Positions 43,793 to 55,723 of a stretch of DNA of 64,000 nt are shown piece by piece. Every line of letters begins with the position of its first letter. Position 1 is the first letter of the stretch. Where the stretch lies: assembly GCF_014905175.1 (NCBI RefSeq), contig NC_057789.1, forward strand, positions 13,320,876 through 13,384,875, written 5' to 3'. The DNA is from Aphidius gifuensis (taxonomy: Eukaryota; Arthropoda; Insecta; Hymenoptera; Braconidae). The position numbers and the translations under genes are program-made. The notes beneath the pieces were generated by a model. It was given only the letters and a program-made list of their open reading frames with translations. It was not told where the DNA came from and ran no database searches.

Positions 43793-44485
43793 GTTATATA
43801 CAAATTAATGATTATGCAAATGTTTGATGTTCAGCTATAATAGGTTGGATTTATTTATTCATCGGCGAATACGTTCTCTTGGATTGTTGATCGAAGTTTA
43901 CATATCACGACTGATTTATAAAAAAACCTGTGAAACATACTAAATGTTTGTAAAAACCTCAGATACAAAATAAATTAGTCAATTCAGAAATGTGGGGAAG
44001 AAAAATTATCAATTGCTTCAAAATAATCACAAAAACTAACTAATTTTATCAACGAATTTCAAATATAAATATTTTTAGCTTACTTGCTGATGACAATTTT
44101 TGGGTGAATATTTATTTTCTCTTGGTCTTGAATAACTCGCGAGTTATCCCTAATAATCCAAACTTCATGTGCAATTATGATATCATACTAGTAGCTGAAC
44201 TTATTCTATGGTGTTTCTTTTTTTTTTAATTAATATGCTGACATTGGTTCACATGCTGTCTTGTTTATTATCATAATTTATTGAAGCTTTATTACTGACT
44301 GCGCAGACTGAAACCATTTTCGTTCATTTGCGCTATCCCACTATTTCTATTCTCATAGCCGGTTGCCATTTTTATTGTCATATGTGTTGCATGCTGGACG
44401 TTGTTTGGAAAAGTAGGATCTCCATAATTTCGTTATAAATTTATAATTATATATTAAAATCTAAGTGTTAATTGCAATATAAAAT

Positions 44486-46870
44486 ATGTTTATAATAAAG
44501 TTTGATGACGAAAATGGCATACGCTATAACAAACTTGTAGATGATGAAGTTTTATTCGATGAAAATACCATAAAAATTGGAGACAAAGTAACCTGTTTTC
44601 ATCAAGGCAAAAAAGTTCGAGGTTTTGTTGAATTATATACTGGTAAGGAAACTATTGATATTATTTTTTAAAGATTATAAACATTGCTTCCTCGATATCT
44701 TAATTTAAATTCTTAATGTGTATGTTAAAATGACAATATTTTACTATTAAAACTCTTCAATATATAACCGAATGATTGTAGATGATGCTGATACTCTAAA
44801 TGAGAATTTCAAAATTTTGACACTGCCAAAGAAAAATAATGAGTTATTATCAACAAAATATGGCCAAGGAAAGCGCCAAAAACTTGTTAATGTACCATAT
44901 ACACCAGAATCCAGTACATTCAAAAGAAAGGTATAAGTTCTTTAGCTATATGTGATGAAAAATTATTAGCAACTATAAAATCAACTTGATTATATCTCCT
45001 ATATTTTTTTTTTTTTCAGAAAAAACAAGTGTTCAGTGAAAGTCACAATAATAAAAATGTTGAAAATATCCACTCATTGAATAAAATAACTCAAAAACTT
45101 CTTCATCATCTCGACTCATCAAAATCGAAGGGTAATGACAATGACAAGTCACTTGATACTTCAAATATTATTTTATCGCCTCAAAATAAAGTCAGAGTAA
45201 GTGAAGTTCAAATTATATTTTTGAAACAATGTCAGGATTATGCAAACGTGTACGTTACAGATTTTTTTTTATTATATCATACGTTACAGATTGAAAATAA
45301 AAAAAAAGAGCTCAAGTCTCTGCAAAAGTTGACACTTCAACGAGAACGTTCATCAGGTCCAAATCTATTGGGGGCCAAAAGTATTGAATCTATTCTTGAT
45401 CCTCTTTTTATCAACGTGGATATGGACGATTCTTCACCTGACTCTTCCCCCTATAAAAAAAATGTGAATAATATTTGTCTTTATTCTAATTATTTTTAGA
45501 TTTTATCTTGCACACTTAATAGTAAGTTGTTGAATACATTCAGTGCATTTTTAAATTGACCGATTAATTTGAAATATTCTAGATTAAAAACAACAATAAA
45601 TTCATTGAATCCTCTCCAGAATCAAGTCCAAAGCGATACAAAGTCACAGCACAAGTTCATATTATAATCAGGAAGATACTGACTCAAATCAGAGTAATCG
45701 TTCACCATTGAAAGAGAAAGTAAAGTGTTCATTTTCCTATTCTATTAACCTTGTTAATTAAAGTTGTATATTTCTTGTTTACTCAACAATTTTAATTTAA
45801 TATCTAGATTGAAAATAAAAAACAGAGCCTGAAAAACTTCAAGACAGTTGATGATATGAACGAAGTTGATTCCCTTTCTACTGATGAAGATGAAAATATT
45901 CCTTCTGACATGTTACCAGCTATTCACAGAAAAAACAAAAGACAGTTCACGGAAACATTGCAGTCCGTGGAAAAGAAAACGCAACAACCAAGTCCTACAA
46001 AAGAAGAACTTCAGTTGCAGATTAAAGAATTATTGAAAAAAGTAAATTCTAAGAAATTGAAAAAAGGTATATAATTATTTATGCTTATAGAAGCTAACTA
46101 TCATTATCAGCAATACAATTCAATAAAATACGAAATTTTATTACAGCTCATGTAAGACCAATCACCTGGGAATCAACTGATGATAATAATGATAAATCTC
46201 AAAAGAACCATGACACAATCACCTCACGATATGATGATCATCGCAGTGGATCTGAAGATAAATTAAGTAATAACACAATAAAATCAACTAAATTGAACTT
46301 GATTGATGATGATTTGGATCAACTGTATGGGAAAGACTTTCCTAATGAAACGGTAAACTTTATTGATTCATACGTCTTAATTCTTAATATTTGATATAAT
46401 ACTTTTTTCATTTTCCAACGAAATTGTTAATTTATTTGTAAATATTGTAGATGAAGCACATTGGCCAAAATATTTACTGCAAAAGAAACATCTATAAATT
46501 CGCTTTAACAGCAACAAGTGATACAAGCATTGCGCGGCGTTTACTAGAAGGCGTGTTCAAAAGAGAGACGTTGCTAGAAGCAACAATAACTGGACGATCT
46601 AAACTAATAAACCAGGAGCAACAAGAGGACATATGGTTACTCTTTCTATCCCAGCTGTTGATCGTATCATTGGTAGGTTGTTTAACACTGCATTAATTTT
46701 ATATATTTGTAGATGTCGTATTTTACAACACGAATTTATGGTTTGATCATTCCTCAGAATTTGCACATGATATTGCAATAACGAAAACAAGTTTACCCAG
46801 TATAAGAACTGCTATGGCTCAAAGACTTGGTGGATTACGCAGAGAAGCACGAAAAAATGCTAATGTCTAA
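44486..46870 (+). pseudogene. Nine-exon BEN-domain-like gene with two apparent frameshifts
   Basis: Predicted exons: 44486-44642, 44782-44930, 45020-45196, 45290 to about 45464, 45593-45719, 45808-46066, 46147-46352, 46451-46672, 46713-46870. Most junctions have GTAAG/GTATA donors and TTNTAG/CAG acceptors and keep phase; the donor of exon 4 is weak. The N-terminal exons are short and charged. The last two encode IARRLLEGVFKRETLLEATI…, then DVVFYNTNLWF and IRTAMAQRLGGLRREARKN, which resembles a BEN domain (DNA- and chromatin-binding). Frame must change inside exon 5 (near 45640) and inside exon 8 (near 46605), so this is either a decaying copy or a sequence error. Exons 4 and 6 both begin IENKK, suggesting exon duplication. 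The intron 45197-45289 is open in frame. Confidence 0.6.
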
Positions 46871-47813
46871 GTAATTCAATTTTTCTTACGGTCGATGGTT
46901 GAAAGGTGATTATTGATTTTCTTTTCTTGTTGAATCAAGTGATCTAATCATTCGAATCATTCAAGCGAATATCATTTTTTTTTTTAGTTTTAAATTTCCA
47001 GTTTGATATCGTATCAAGACTGTATTTTCTTATACCATAAATATTCAGTTCAACTATATACACATCAAATTAATAATAAGAAAAAAAAAATTACTGAAAA
47101 AATTCCTAAATTTTACTAATTGCTAAGTTCTAAGCGTGATATGTTTTGAGTTTACATTTGTTGCTTATCGTTCAACAGAATATTGATTATTCAAGATTGA
47201 ATAATTAAAATAAATCACAGAGTTTTATTTATTTAATTTGAAAATTAAATTTAAAAGAAAATCACAGAATTCTTTTGGTTTAATTCTGTAATCATTCATG
47301 CTACGTAGCATTTCAGTACTGACTATATTCAAAAGTGCAAGTAAATTTTAAGAAATACATGAATGATGTCTATTAGATGGCAGATTGCAATTGAATCAAG
47401 TCAACCAAATCATAAAAATAAACCCAAAAAAAAAAAAAATGATTAGCATCGATATATTATTAATCGTTAATTTCATGTTGCTTTGTTGACTTTTTTTAAT
47501 TTAATAAGAAAATTAATATTAATCTATTTGTTTACAATACAAAAAAACAAACCAAAAAATTGATATTAATCTTCCAAATTTAAATGTTTAAATGTTAACT
47601 CTAAATTCTAGGCTTCATACGCAATAATTGTAAGTACTCCCATTGGTTATTAACACGCAAACGTTAACAAATAAATAATCTGTATTCTTTCCGATGATTA
47701 TTCGTTACAATAAATTTCGTTACACTCCCGACCCGAAACTGACAGAACCAACTACTCTTCTACTGACCTATGGACATTTCTAGCTTGCCCAATTCATTTG
47801 ACATCACATCATG
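46871..47813. other. AT-rich DNA, no gene
   Basis: Poly-A and poly-T runs and no ORF with recognisable motif. The 3' LTR of the gypsy element would be expected near 47600-47800 but no matching copy was found on the other side. Confidence 0.45.
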
Positions 47814-50440
47814 TCATTCTTTTTTGTACAGTTTTAAGTCTGTAATCGAAAGCTTGCCTTTATCCTTCCCAGGGAGATCCGTCAACCGATACACTGTTGG
47901 TGACAATTTTTCCACAATAATCCAGGGACCCATAAATGGTTTGTTTAGTGATGCTGTTCGGTATGCCTGAGCTTTTGACAATTCTCGATTTCTAACGAGT
48001 ACGAGTTGTCCAACTTCGTATTCGAGATCCCTACGATGCTTGTTATATTGCTCGGCTTGACGTTCACTAGCTTCATTCAAAGCGAATTTAAAGGCTAGCC
48101 TTAAAGCGTCATGGCGTCCTATATGTTCAAGCCAATCTCGAGAACCTATCTCAATACTTTCGTGATCCATTTCTAATTCCCTTCTTAGATTCTTTCTGTT
48201 CTAACTCTCGGCCTAAATTAGCAAATGCCGGAGATGCTTGTAGTGAGCCATGATAGGATGTATTATAAGCGAATTGTATATCGCTAAGACATGCATCCCA
48301 ATCTCTATGGTCGTCTTCCAAAAATGCACGTATTATCATTTTCACACTACGATTCACACGTTCAGTGGGATTCGCCTGTGGATGATATGGTGGTGTCGTG
48401 ATCAATTTCATATGATTCTGGCTAGCCAGAGCTCGTATGTCTTTGTTCTGGAATTCGGTGCCATTATCCGTGAGCATTTCTTTCGGGATCCCCCAGCGAG
48501 TCATTACGTGATCCTTTAACATTTTACAGATAGCCGAGCCGGTAGCCATTTTCATGGGGTTAATTTCTACCCATTTCGTGAGCGTGTCTTGGACAACGAG
48601 AACATAGCAATTACCTGCCTTACTCTCTATATACGGACCCATGATGTCGGCCCTTATACGAGTCCACGGTCCATTAATTACTCGTGGCTTCATAAGGCCA
48701 GCGGGAACTCTTTGCTCTACTTTACAACGTTGACATATTTCGCAGTGGCTGATGTGTCTGACTACGTCGAAGAACATGCCTGGCCAGAAATATCTTACTG
48801 TCAAACGTCGATATGTTCTGTTGACACCTTGATGTCCAGCTTGTGGATCATCATGACATTCAACAAGAGCTCGAGATCGTAGTTCGCGTGGTAGTACTAA
48901 CTTCCACGCATCGAGATCTGTATTCTCTGCCGAGGCTAAAGGGCCTGGGCGATGAAAATACATCTGTCCATCACTGATCCTCCATTTCGGTAACTTTTCG
49001 GGATCGCGTCGAATATCTCTCCAACGCCGTACATACCATTTGTCTTTTACATTTCGTAAGGACAAGATGGCGTCGATGGCTATTCCATCTTCGGGAGCTC
49101 TCGATAGCGCATCGGGAACATGGTGTAACGCACCCCTTCTGTGAACGATTGTGAAATCATATTCCATCAATCCGAGAGCCCATCTTGCTAATCTACCGCC
49201 TGGATCCTTTAAATTATGGAGCCAGCGTCGACTACTATTATCTGTGATCACAGTAAAACGGTATCGTTCGAGATATCCACGGGACTTTTTAATCGACCAT
49301 ACAACAGCTAAACATTCTTGTTCAGTGACTGTGTATTTTCTTTCGCAATCAGTTAAGGCTCTACTCGCGTAGGCGATAACTCTTTCTTTGTCATCCTGAA
49401 CCTGTGTCAGGACAGCACCGAGACCCACACTACTTGCATCAGTTTGCAATGTAAATGGAGCCGAAAAATCAGGGCAGGCTAAAGTAGGCGTGGTCGTAAG
49501 TCGTTCTTTCAAAGTATCGAACGCTTGTTGTTGTTCGGTATCCCATTTCCAACGACTGCTCTTTTTGGTTAGATGCGTGATCGGTGCAGCTACAGAGGCA
49601 AAGTCGGGAATAAAGCGTCGATACCACGAAGCCATACCAAGAAACCTACGGACCTGCTTCGGTGATTGAGGTGCTGGAAAATTCCTTACCGCTGAAGTTT
49701 TCTCGGGATCCACCTGTAACCCTTCACTATTGATCACAAACCCAAGGTATTTTACCTGTGCGCGACAGAATTCACTTTTGTCTCTGCTTATGGTGAGATT
49801 AGCGCCTCTGACTTTGTCGAGAACCTTACGTAACCAGCCTAAGTAATCCTCAAATGTCTTCGTCACGATGATTATATCGTCTAAATAGACGAAGACGTGT
49901 GGATAAAATTCGGGACCCAATAGTTTGTCGAGAGCTCACTGCATCGACGCAGGGGCGTTTGATAATCCAAACGGCAACCTGGTGAACTGAAACAGACCTC
50001 TACTGGGAACTGTAAATGCCGAGATCTCTCAAGAATCTTTCGATAACTCTACCTGCCAATATGCCTTACTCAAATCAAGAGTTGAGATATAATTTGCCTG
50101 ACGTAGTTCGTCTAATAAGGCGGCCATACTCGGTAGCGGATATGCGTCTTTCTTAGTGACTGCATTGACTTGTCGATAATCGACACAGAACCTAAGTGAG
50201 CCATCTTTCTTTTTAACCATTACGACTGGACTTGACCAATCGCTTTCCGATGGTCCCCCCCCCCATTCGTGAGCATGACGTCTGTCTCTGACCATATAGC
50301 AAGTTTCTTATGGTGAGACATCGTACGGACCCTTTGCTTGATCGGTTCGTGATCGCCCACGTTTATTATATGAGCCGAGAGCTTAGAGAGCGGTAGACCT
50401 TTTGAAGTTGGAGCGATGTGTGCAACCAACAGGTCTTTCA
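47814..50440 (-). pseudogene. Ty3/gypsy pol: RT, RNase H, integrase (broken)
   Basis: Start of RT at 50429-50220 and 50295-50029: SSPVVMVKKKDGSLRFCVDYRQVN and STLDLSKAYWQV, with a frame change in a run of nine C at about 50256-50264. Two in-frame stops (50029 and about 49940) come before the YLDD active site (VYLDDIIIV, 49896-49870). The main frame 49920-48151 then holds RNase H (QTDASSVGLGAVL, RRGALHHVPDALSR), the HHCC zinc site of integrase (H…HCEICQRCK) and the DDE core (IRADIMGPY, LTDNGTEF, ANPTERVNR). A frame change near 48165 leads to the C-terminal domain (48170-47814). Confidence 0.88.
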
Positions 50441-50468
50441 GACGACGCTGTTCGTCTTCTTTCGGGAT

Positions 50469-51047
50469 CTATAATCCATTACATGCAATAATGCTATGTA
50501 TGGATTCCACAGGATCAAACGAGAACGACTTATTTGGCTGATCGCGGTAGAACCACGTCTGTCCAAAGAAATCCACGACTATTCCAGCAATACGCAGGAA
50601 GTCGATACCTATAATAAATGACTCTGACAGACAGGGCATCCATAAGGTTTCTATCGAGATCGTACGGCCACCAAGTGAAATCGGAGTCATCGACGTTTGT
50701 CGGATGATTTCTACTTGTCCGTTAGCTACGAGAACCTTTTTGCCAGGAACTTTCGATGGTAGAATATTCGAAGACTCAAGCAATCGAATACCTTCTAACC
50801 CAGCGAACGTGCGTGTCGCACCGGAATCTATCAAAGCATTAAGAGAACGTCCACCAATGGAGATGTTCAAAAAGAAAGTTATCTTTTTACCGGGACCGAG
50901 TGATCGATGCAATTTCTCCAACATAGGATTGGATTCAGGAGTGGCCCAATCATATGCGAGACCCTGTCGGTTAGCATTGTCCAAGATCGTAGTCACAGGG
51001 TGAATTATACGACCGGGCTTGCATTTCCCGGGTTGCATCGAGAACAA
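50469..51047 (-). CDS. Ty3/gypsy aspartic protease
   Basis: An open frame of 192 codons with the retropepsin motif ALIDSGATRTF (active-site DSG) and later FIIGIDFLRIAGIVVDF, the typical hydrophobic ILG-like strand. It overlaps the end of gag by 43 bp in another frame, an arrangement usually served by ribosomal frameshifting. Confidence 0.8.
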   Translation of the reverse strand: MFSMQPGKCKPGRIIHPVTTILDNANRQGLAYDWATPESNPMLEKLHRSLGPGKKITFFLNISIGGRSLNALIDSGATRTFAGLEGIRLLESSNILPSKVPGKKVLVANGQVEIIRQTSMTPISLGGRTISIETLWMPCLSESFIIGIDFLRIAGIVVDFFGQTWFYRDQPNKSFSFDPVESIHSIIACNGL

Positions 51048-52000
51048 TCGATAGTCGTGACCCCTACCTTACCACAACGGTAACAGAACAATGTTGGTGG
51101 TTCTTTACAATTGCGGAATTGATGACCAGTCTGTTTGCAATTGAAACAGCGGTTCTCACGACTGAATTTTCCACGAGGCCTGGGGCGACCCAAGGCATTC
51201 AACATTTCGGGATCTTCTTCCGAGAACTCTTCTTGATCTACTGGTGACTCGTCACCATCGAGAGCGTTGACCACATTAGGTTTTGAATCTCGAGCTGTCC
51301 TAACAGGCTCTTTGTATGCCAAGCTTGGACATACTGATTCTTCTGGCCTACGTGGTGGTTGCCAACTTCGTGAACAATCCATGTTCTTCTCTTGTCGTCT
51401 TAACATGCCTTCTGATTCAGTTAGAGTGAGACACTCATCGAATCTTAATCCAATTTGGAATTTTGGCAGTAAGTTACGGTATACTACTTGTAACCGTCTA
51501 GACTGAGGCCATGGCGGGATCGTTTTCGAAAAGAGAGCATCCATCTTGGACAGAAATTCACTAATACTTCCGTACCGACCTTGTGTACGTGTAAATATTT
51601 CTGCCTCTAATGATGGCTGGAAATCGAGATCAGCAAATCGAGATCGAAAGCGGGAAAGCTTTGCGGGCTGTATTCCGTCTTTTCCTCGATACCACAAGAA
51701 AGCCGTGTCTTTTAGACACCCACGTAAGATACCCAAGAGATCTTCTTCCCTGATCGGGAAACTAGCGAGAGCGTCGTCTATACGTGCCAAGAATTCGACG
51801 TCTTCTTTACGTTGACCCGAGAACTCAACTTTTCCAGCGATTCAATAGTTCGAATACTTTTGCTGGTGGCATTGTACGAACTTCGTTATCGTTGCGAGAT
51901 CTTCTGCGAGCATCATCACGATGGTTGAGCAAGTCATCTAATCGTGGATCGGGATCGTCTGAAAGCTTGTTCCGTCGGACGACGGCTTCTCAAATAGTTT
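51005..52000 (-). pseudogene. Ty3/gypsy gag with two zinc knuckles
   Basis: The main frame 51790-51005 carries a capsid region (AFLWYRGKDGIQ) and, near the C-terminus, the zinc knuckles CFNCKQTGHQFRNC and CYRCGKVGVTTIDC; the second has Val where the zinc-binding His is expected. Upstream of a frame change near 51830 the reading continues to about 52000 with TMPPAKVFELLNRW. The N-terminal start was not fixed. Confidence 0.8.
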
Positions 52001-52576
52001 CTAATATTTTGACAGCATGACTGATTGAAAGACACGATTGTAGAGAAGCCCCACGGTGTAAAATAGACTAAAAAAAAATTAAATAGAGACCTTTGAGGTC
52101 ACTGCCAGGTGAACTAAGGGTTGTAACTCAAGGTGAAAAGACAAATTCATAAGAAAAATAAATGGCTTGAGCGCTCTTGCCTTAAATTCCTGGCGTTGAC
52201 ATCTCGAAAGGATGTCGACAAGCAACAGAGAGAAAGCGTGCAAATGCGGCACATGTTGTACAAACATTGCAAGGAGTTCGGGGCCTCGGATAACCTTGGT
52301 CACTCAGACAACTTCTTGCAATAGTATAAACTAAACAGATTATTCTCTCTTTTGTGTTCAGAAGAAATAGACTTCCCACCACTTATTGAAAATGGGAAGA
52401 AGTTCACCGTGAGGGTACGAAAAGATGGGTATTCGGTTACTAACGTTCTCTGTAGTAACATCTCAATTACTCAGCAGCCAAAATATAAAATTATATAATT
52501 CATACACATTAAAATAGTTGTTAATCATCATAACATATTCACTCACATTCATACAATACAAACAATAAACAAATTA
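52001..52576. other. Unassigned stretch between gag pieces
   Basis: A plus-strand ORF at 52133-52324 and a longer broken reading to about 52480 show no known motif. It could be an insertion that separates the gag start (52577-52925) from the rest. Confidence 0.35.
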
Positions 52577-52925
52577 CAATTCAAAGATGTCCAGGAAGTG
52601 TCTTTCAATTAATATACCTCCATTTCAAAGCTCGTCGTCTCCAGGTGGCAGAGTTGACTCAATAACCCGAAGGCTTGGAGCAGCTCTGCTTACTGATGAA
52701 GCACGACTGCCATTCTTCCTTGGCCTTCCTCGTGAACGAAGTTCAGGAAGTGCTAGGCGATTCTCCATAGTCTTGAGACTTTCAGCGAGATCATTTACGG
52801 TATGAACGAGAGCCTTCAACAAGGTGTTAGAGATATCACCACGAGAACCAGAGGGACCTTCCTGTTCGTCGCCTTCTCGACGATGATGTAGCCATTGATG
52901 TAGCCATTCTTTAAGAGATCCTTAC
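52577..52925 (-). CDS. Gag-like N-terminal ORF or small gene
   Basis: Minus-strand reading from about 52925 to 52577: SLKEWLHQWLHHRREGDEQE, then HTVNDLAESLKTMENRLALP and an Arg/Ser/Pro-rich end. A promoter-like region with TATATAAG lies at about 52970-52980 and a repeat of GCGAGAACCA words at 53085-53215. It may be the original start of the gypsy gag. No ATG was clear in this frame near the start. Confidence 0.35.
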
Positions 52926-53376
52926 TAGTCAAAGAGAGCCAAGATTGTGACTTACTTGAGCTCGCGACTGGGCTTATATACCCGTTTCAAGAGTAGAGAG
53001 GGTAAACTACTCCGAGCCAAGTAGCGCACAAGACTTCTGCGCAACCTGAGTGGAAGTGGTAAGACTTCCGCGCCAAGTCTTACTTGCGGCGAGAACCAAA
53101 CTATTAGAGATCCATTACAAGGGAACCATCAAACTATATGACGAGAACTAGAATCGAAACAATCGAGATATCGAGCGAGAACCAACAATCGTGCAATCGA
53201 GATATCAAACGAGAACCAAAATCGAGAAGATAGTGAGTGAACCATTACTTAACCTCTAACCTAAAAGGAGGAAAGGGTAATAAGATAACCAGAGAACAAG
53301 TAATTTCATTTTTACCATTTATTTATAAAATTACCAACACTTAAAATTATTTAGAGAGCAAATACGAGATCCATCT

Positions 53377-54530
53377 TTATGGCTGGCGACTCGAGCCACG
53401 TCGACCACGTCCTCTGCGTGGTGGACTTAGTGCTCTGGCTTCATCTTGATAAGGGAACCTTCCAGACTGAGCAAAATCGAGATCCTTCTTTTTGTTTGGT
53501 GGAGCTGATGGCAAACGTACCCCTCGTGGCACGTTGCACCCATAGGCTGGTACATATGGACCAGCAGCCAACCAACGAGCTGAACACTTTGGACACGTAG
53601 CCACAGTTTGTCCTTGGCGTCCACATCTTCGACAGAACCCCTCAGGTGCTGGTGTCTTGGTGCACTGTGAGTACCGATGCCCTGGTGCACGACAGCTGCT
53701 ACAGCCGCAACTGTCGGTGGTCTTGCAATGTTGTAATTGACACAAATTAGACCCGGAAGACTGCATTACAATAGGCATCTGAGCTTGTTTTAGAAGCTGA
53801 AATCAGAAAAAAGAATAGAGATATATTATTTTTAAATATACATGATAAATCTCATCACATACGTCAAGAAAATATATCGATGTCACAGATACTTACATTT
53901 TCTAAATGTTGAACTTGATTTTTCAATTGTTGCGTCGTTTCTTCTTGTTTTTTAAATTTTTTCATAGTGGCAACTGCTAAGTGCTTATTGTGAAGAACTT
54001 TTCGTCGCCTATTTTGAGTGGAAGAAATCTTTTGATTGCTTGATAACTTAGCTGTGCACCGTAGTTTTTCAATCATACAGGCCTTTGTCGAGGCTGATAA
54101 CTGAGGCCTGTATACGTTGGCTTCATCTATGGTTTCCATTGCGCTATTTTTTTGGCTTAATAGCTGCTCAAGTTCAATCTTTTTTTTTTTCAAAGTTGTT
54201 TGCTGTTTTTTTTTATATAACTTGTTCTGCTTTTTTTTCTTTCTTCAATTTTGGTGAATTTTTCGTCTCCGTGTCGACGTCATTTTTATCTACTTTCAAA
54301 ACATCGTTATCCACGAGTAGCTAAAAAATTTGAAAAAAAACAAGTATGAAATCGATTGAAACTATAACAACTCGAAAACCCACAAATATTTATATGAAGT
54401 AAGGAAATACAAAAAAGAAAATAAAATTTTCACTTACATTGTCGAGGTGCCATCGTAACTGCCTGAGTCATGAAACTTCGAGCTGTCTTTTGAGTGGGGC
54501 CTCTTGGGCTGAGTGGGGCCCAATGGAATA
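53377..54530 (-). pseudogene. Intron-containing gene with Gag-like zinc knuckles and RG-rich tail
   Basis: Predicted exons on the minus strand: about 54530-54438, 54320-53897 and 53796-53377. The introns 54321-54437 and 53797-53896 have GTAAGT donors and TTTTTTAG/TTTCAG acceptors; the second joins the flanking frames in phase. Exon 2 is a coiled-coil-like, Lys/Gln-rich region (KKFKKQEETTQQLKNQVQHL). Exon 3 has CSSCRAPGHRYSQC and CRRCGRQGQTVATCPKC and ends in an Arg/Gly/Ser tail (RRGRGRRGSSRQP). The knuckle pair copies the layout of the neighbouring gypsy Gag, including loss of His in the second finger. A frame change is needed in an A-run near 54215 in exon 2. Confidence 0.45.
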
Positions 54531-55128
54531 GAAACTTCATCATAAATAATGAGGAAAGGGCGAGAGAGAATGGAGGGAGTAAAAAAGGCTACCAAAAAGA
54601 AAAAGACATGACAAGAAAAGTGCGGAAGCAGAAGCGAGAAAGACCAAGAAAACTTGAATCGATGCCGTCAAAACGGCAACATGCTGTCAGCACACTAAAG
54701 ACAAACGAATTGAGGCATCAAAAAAAAAAGGAGAAAGCAGTAGACATATTTTGTTAAAGATGAATAAGGCGTAGTTGAAAAAGATTCATAAAATTTTCCA
54801 GTTCCAATGGAAACTGTGAGCAGCAAACAGGTTTACGGGACTATACAATTATTTTCCATTCGTTCAGTACCTAAAGAAACTTGTGTCGATTCGATCTGAA
54901 AAAAGGTGGCTACTTTTTTTCATGATAAAATTGTATGATAAATTTCTGTACGATGAAATTGTAAAATATAACAAGGTATGTATATATATTTTTTTCTTTG
55001 ATTTTTTTTTTCAATGACCAGTTTTGTGTTATGAATTTATTATAATATGATATGACTATATTATCATCATCGTTTCTGGTCTTTTTTTATAACGAATCAA
55101 ATGGCAGCTTTTTTGACATATAAAAGTA
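54531..55128. other. No gene recognised
   Basis: A plus-strand Lys/Arg-rich ORF at 54494-54757 overlaps the predicted minus exon and has no motif. The rest is AT-rich. Confidence 0.4.
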
Positions 55129-55723
55129 GGGTGCGTGAACCTGGCCTGCACTATCAATTGATACTTCATTATTATTATTGAGGTACAAATTCTAATTTTA
55201 TCGGTACAAATTACCTCACGTTCTACTTTTTAAAATAAAAAAAAAATAATCAAAAAATATTAATTTTTAAAGGCGCCATGCAATTGTTTATCAAACATTT
55301 TTATTAACAATTGCATGGTGCCTTCAAAAATTAATATTTTTCAATAATTTTTTTTTTGTTTTAAAGAGCAAAACGTGAGATAATTTGTACCGATCAAATG
55401 AGTATTTGTACCTCAATAATTAAAGTAGATATTCAATTGTTAATTATCATTTTGGAGTAAATAATTTTTTTTTGTTGTTATTCTTGAGGTACAAATTCCG
55501 GGCTTGGTGGTACAAATTAGTACAAATTATTCTGCGTCTGTAGCAATTTTTTTTCCCCCCTAAGTCATCTAGAAAAAAAGTCGATTTTTAACTCTTTCTG
55601 AACCCTTTAATTTTGAGGTACAAATTAAATCAATGGTGGTACAAATTATTACAAATCAAGACGCTTCCAATAAGTATTCTAGATAATTTTTCTAGGAATT
55701 ATGCAGGCCAGGTTCACGCACCC
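55129..55723. mobile_element. MITE with 9-bp target duplication (595 bp)
   Basis: Perfect terminal inverted repeats start GGGTGCGTGAACCTGGCCTG (55129) and end with the complement (55723). ATAAAAGTA is duplicated at 55120-55128 and 55724-55732. The left half holds a long hairpin centred near 55300 (GGCGCCATGCAATTGTT and complement). TGAGGTACAAATT recurs at several points in both orientations. The 9-bp duplication suggests MULE mobilisation. Confidence 0.85.

Larger units (their letters stand above)
47814..52000 (-). mobile_element. Ty3/gypsy retrotransposon, minus strand, LTRs not found
   Basis: Gag, protease, reverse transcriptase, RNase H and integrase follow each other from 52000 down to 47814 in the canonical Ty3/gypsy order. 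Base composition is clearly more GC-rich than the surroundings, suggesting a younger or differently biased source. Frame breaks are few. No LTR pair was recognised. Confidence 0.85.

Noticed and set aside
47600..53330. LTR pair for the gypsy element
   Set aside because: I compared the regions outside integrase and gag and found no matching direct repeat; the element is listed without LTRs.
54494..54757. Basic plus-strand ORF
   Set aside because: No family resemblance and overlap with a predicted minus-strand exon that has a proper splice donor.
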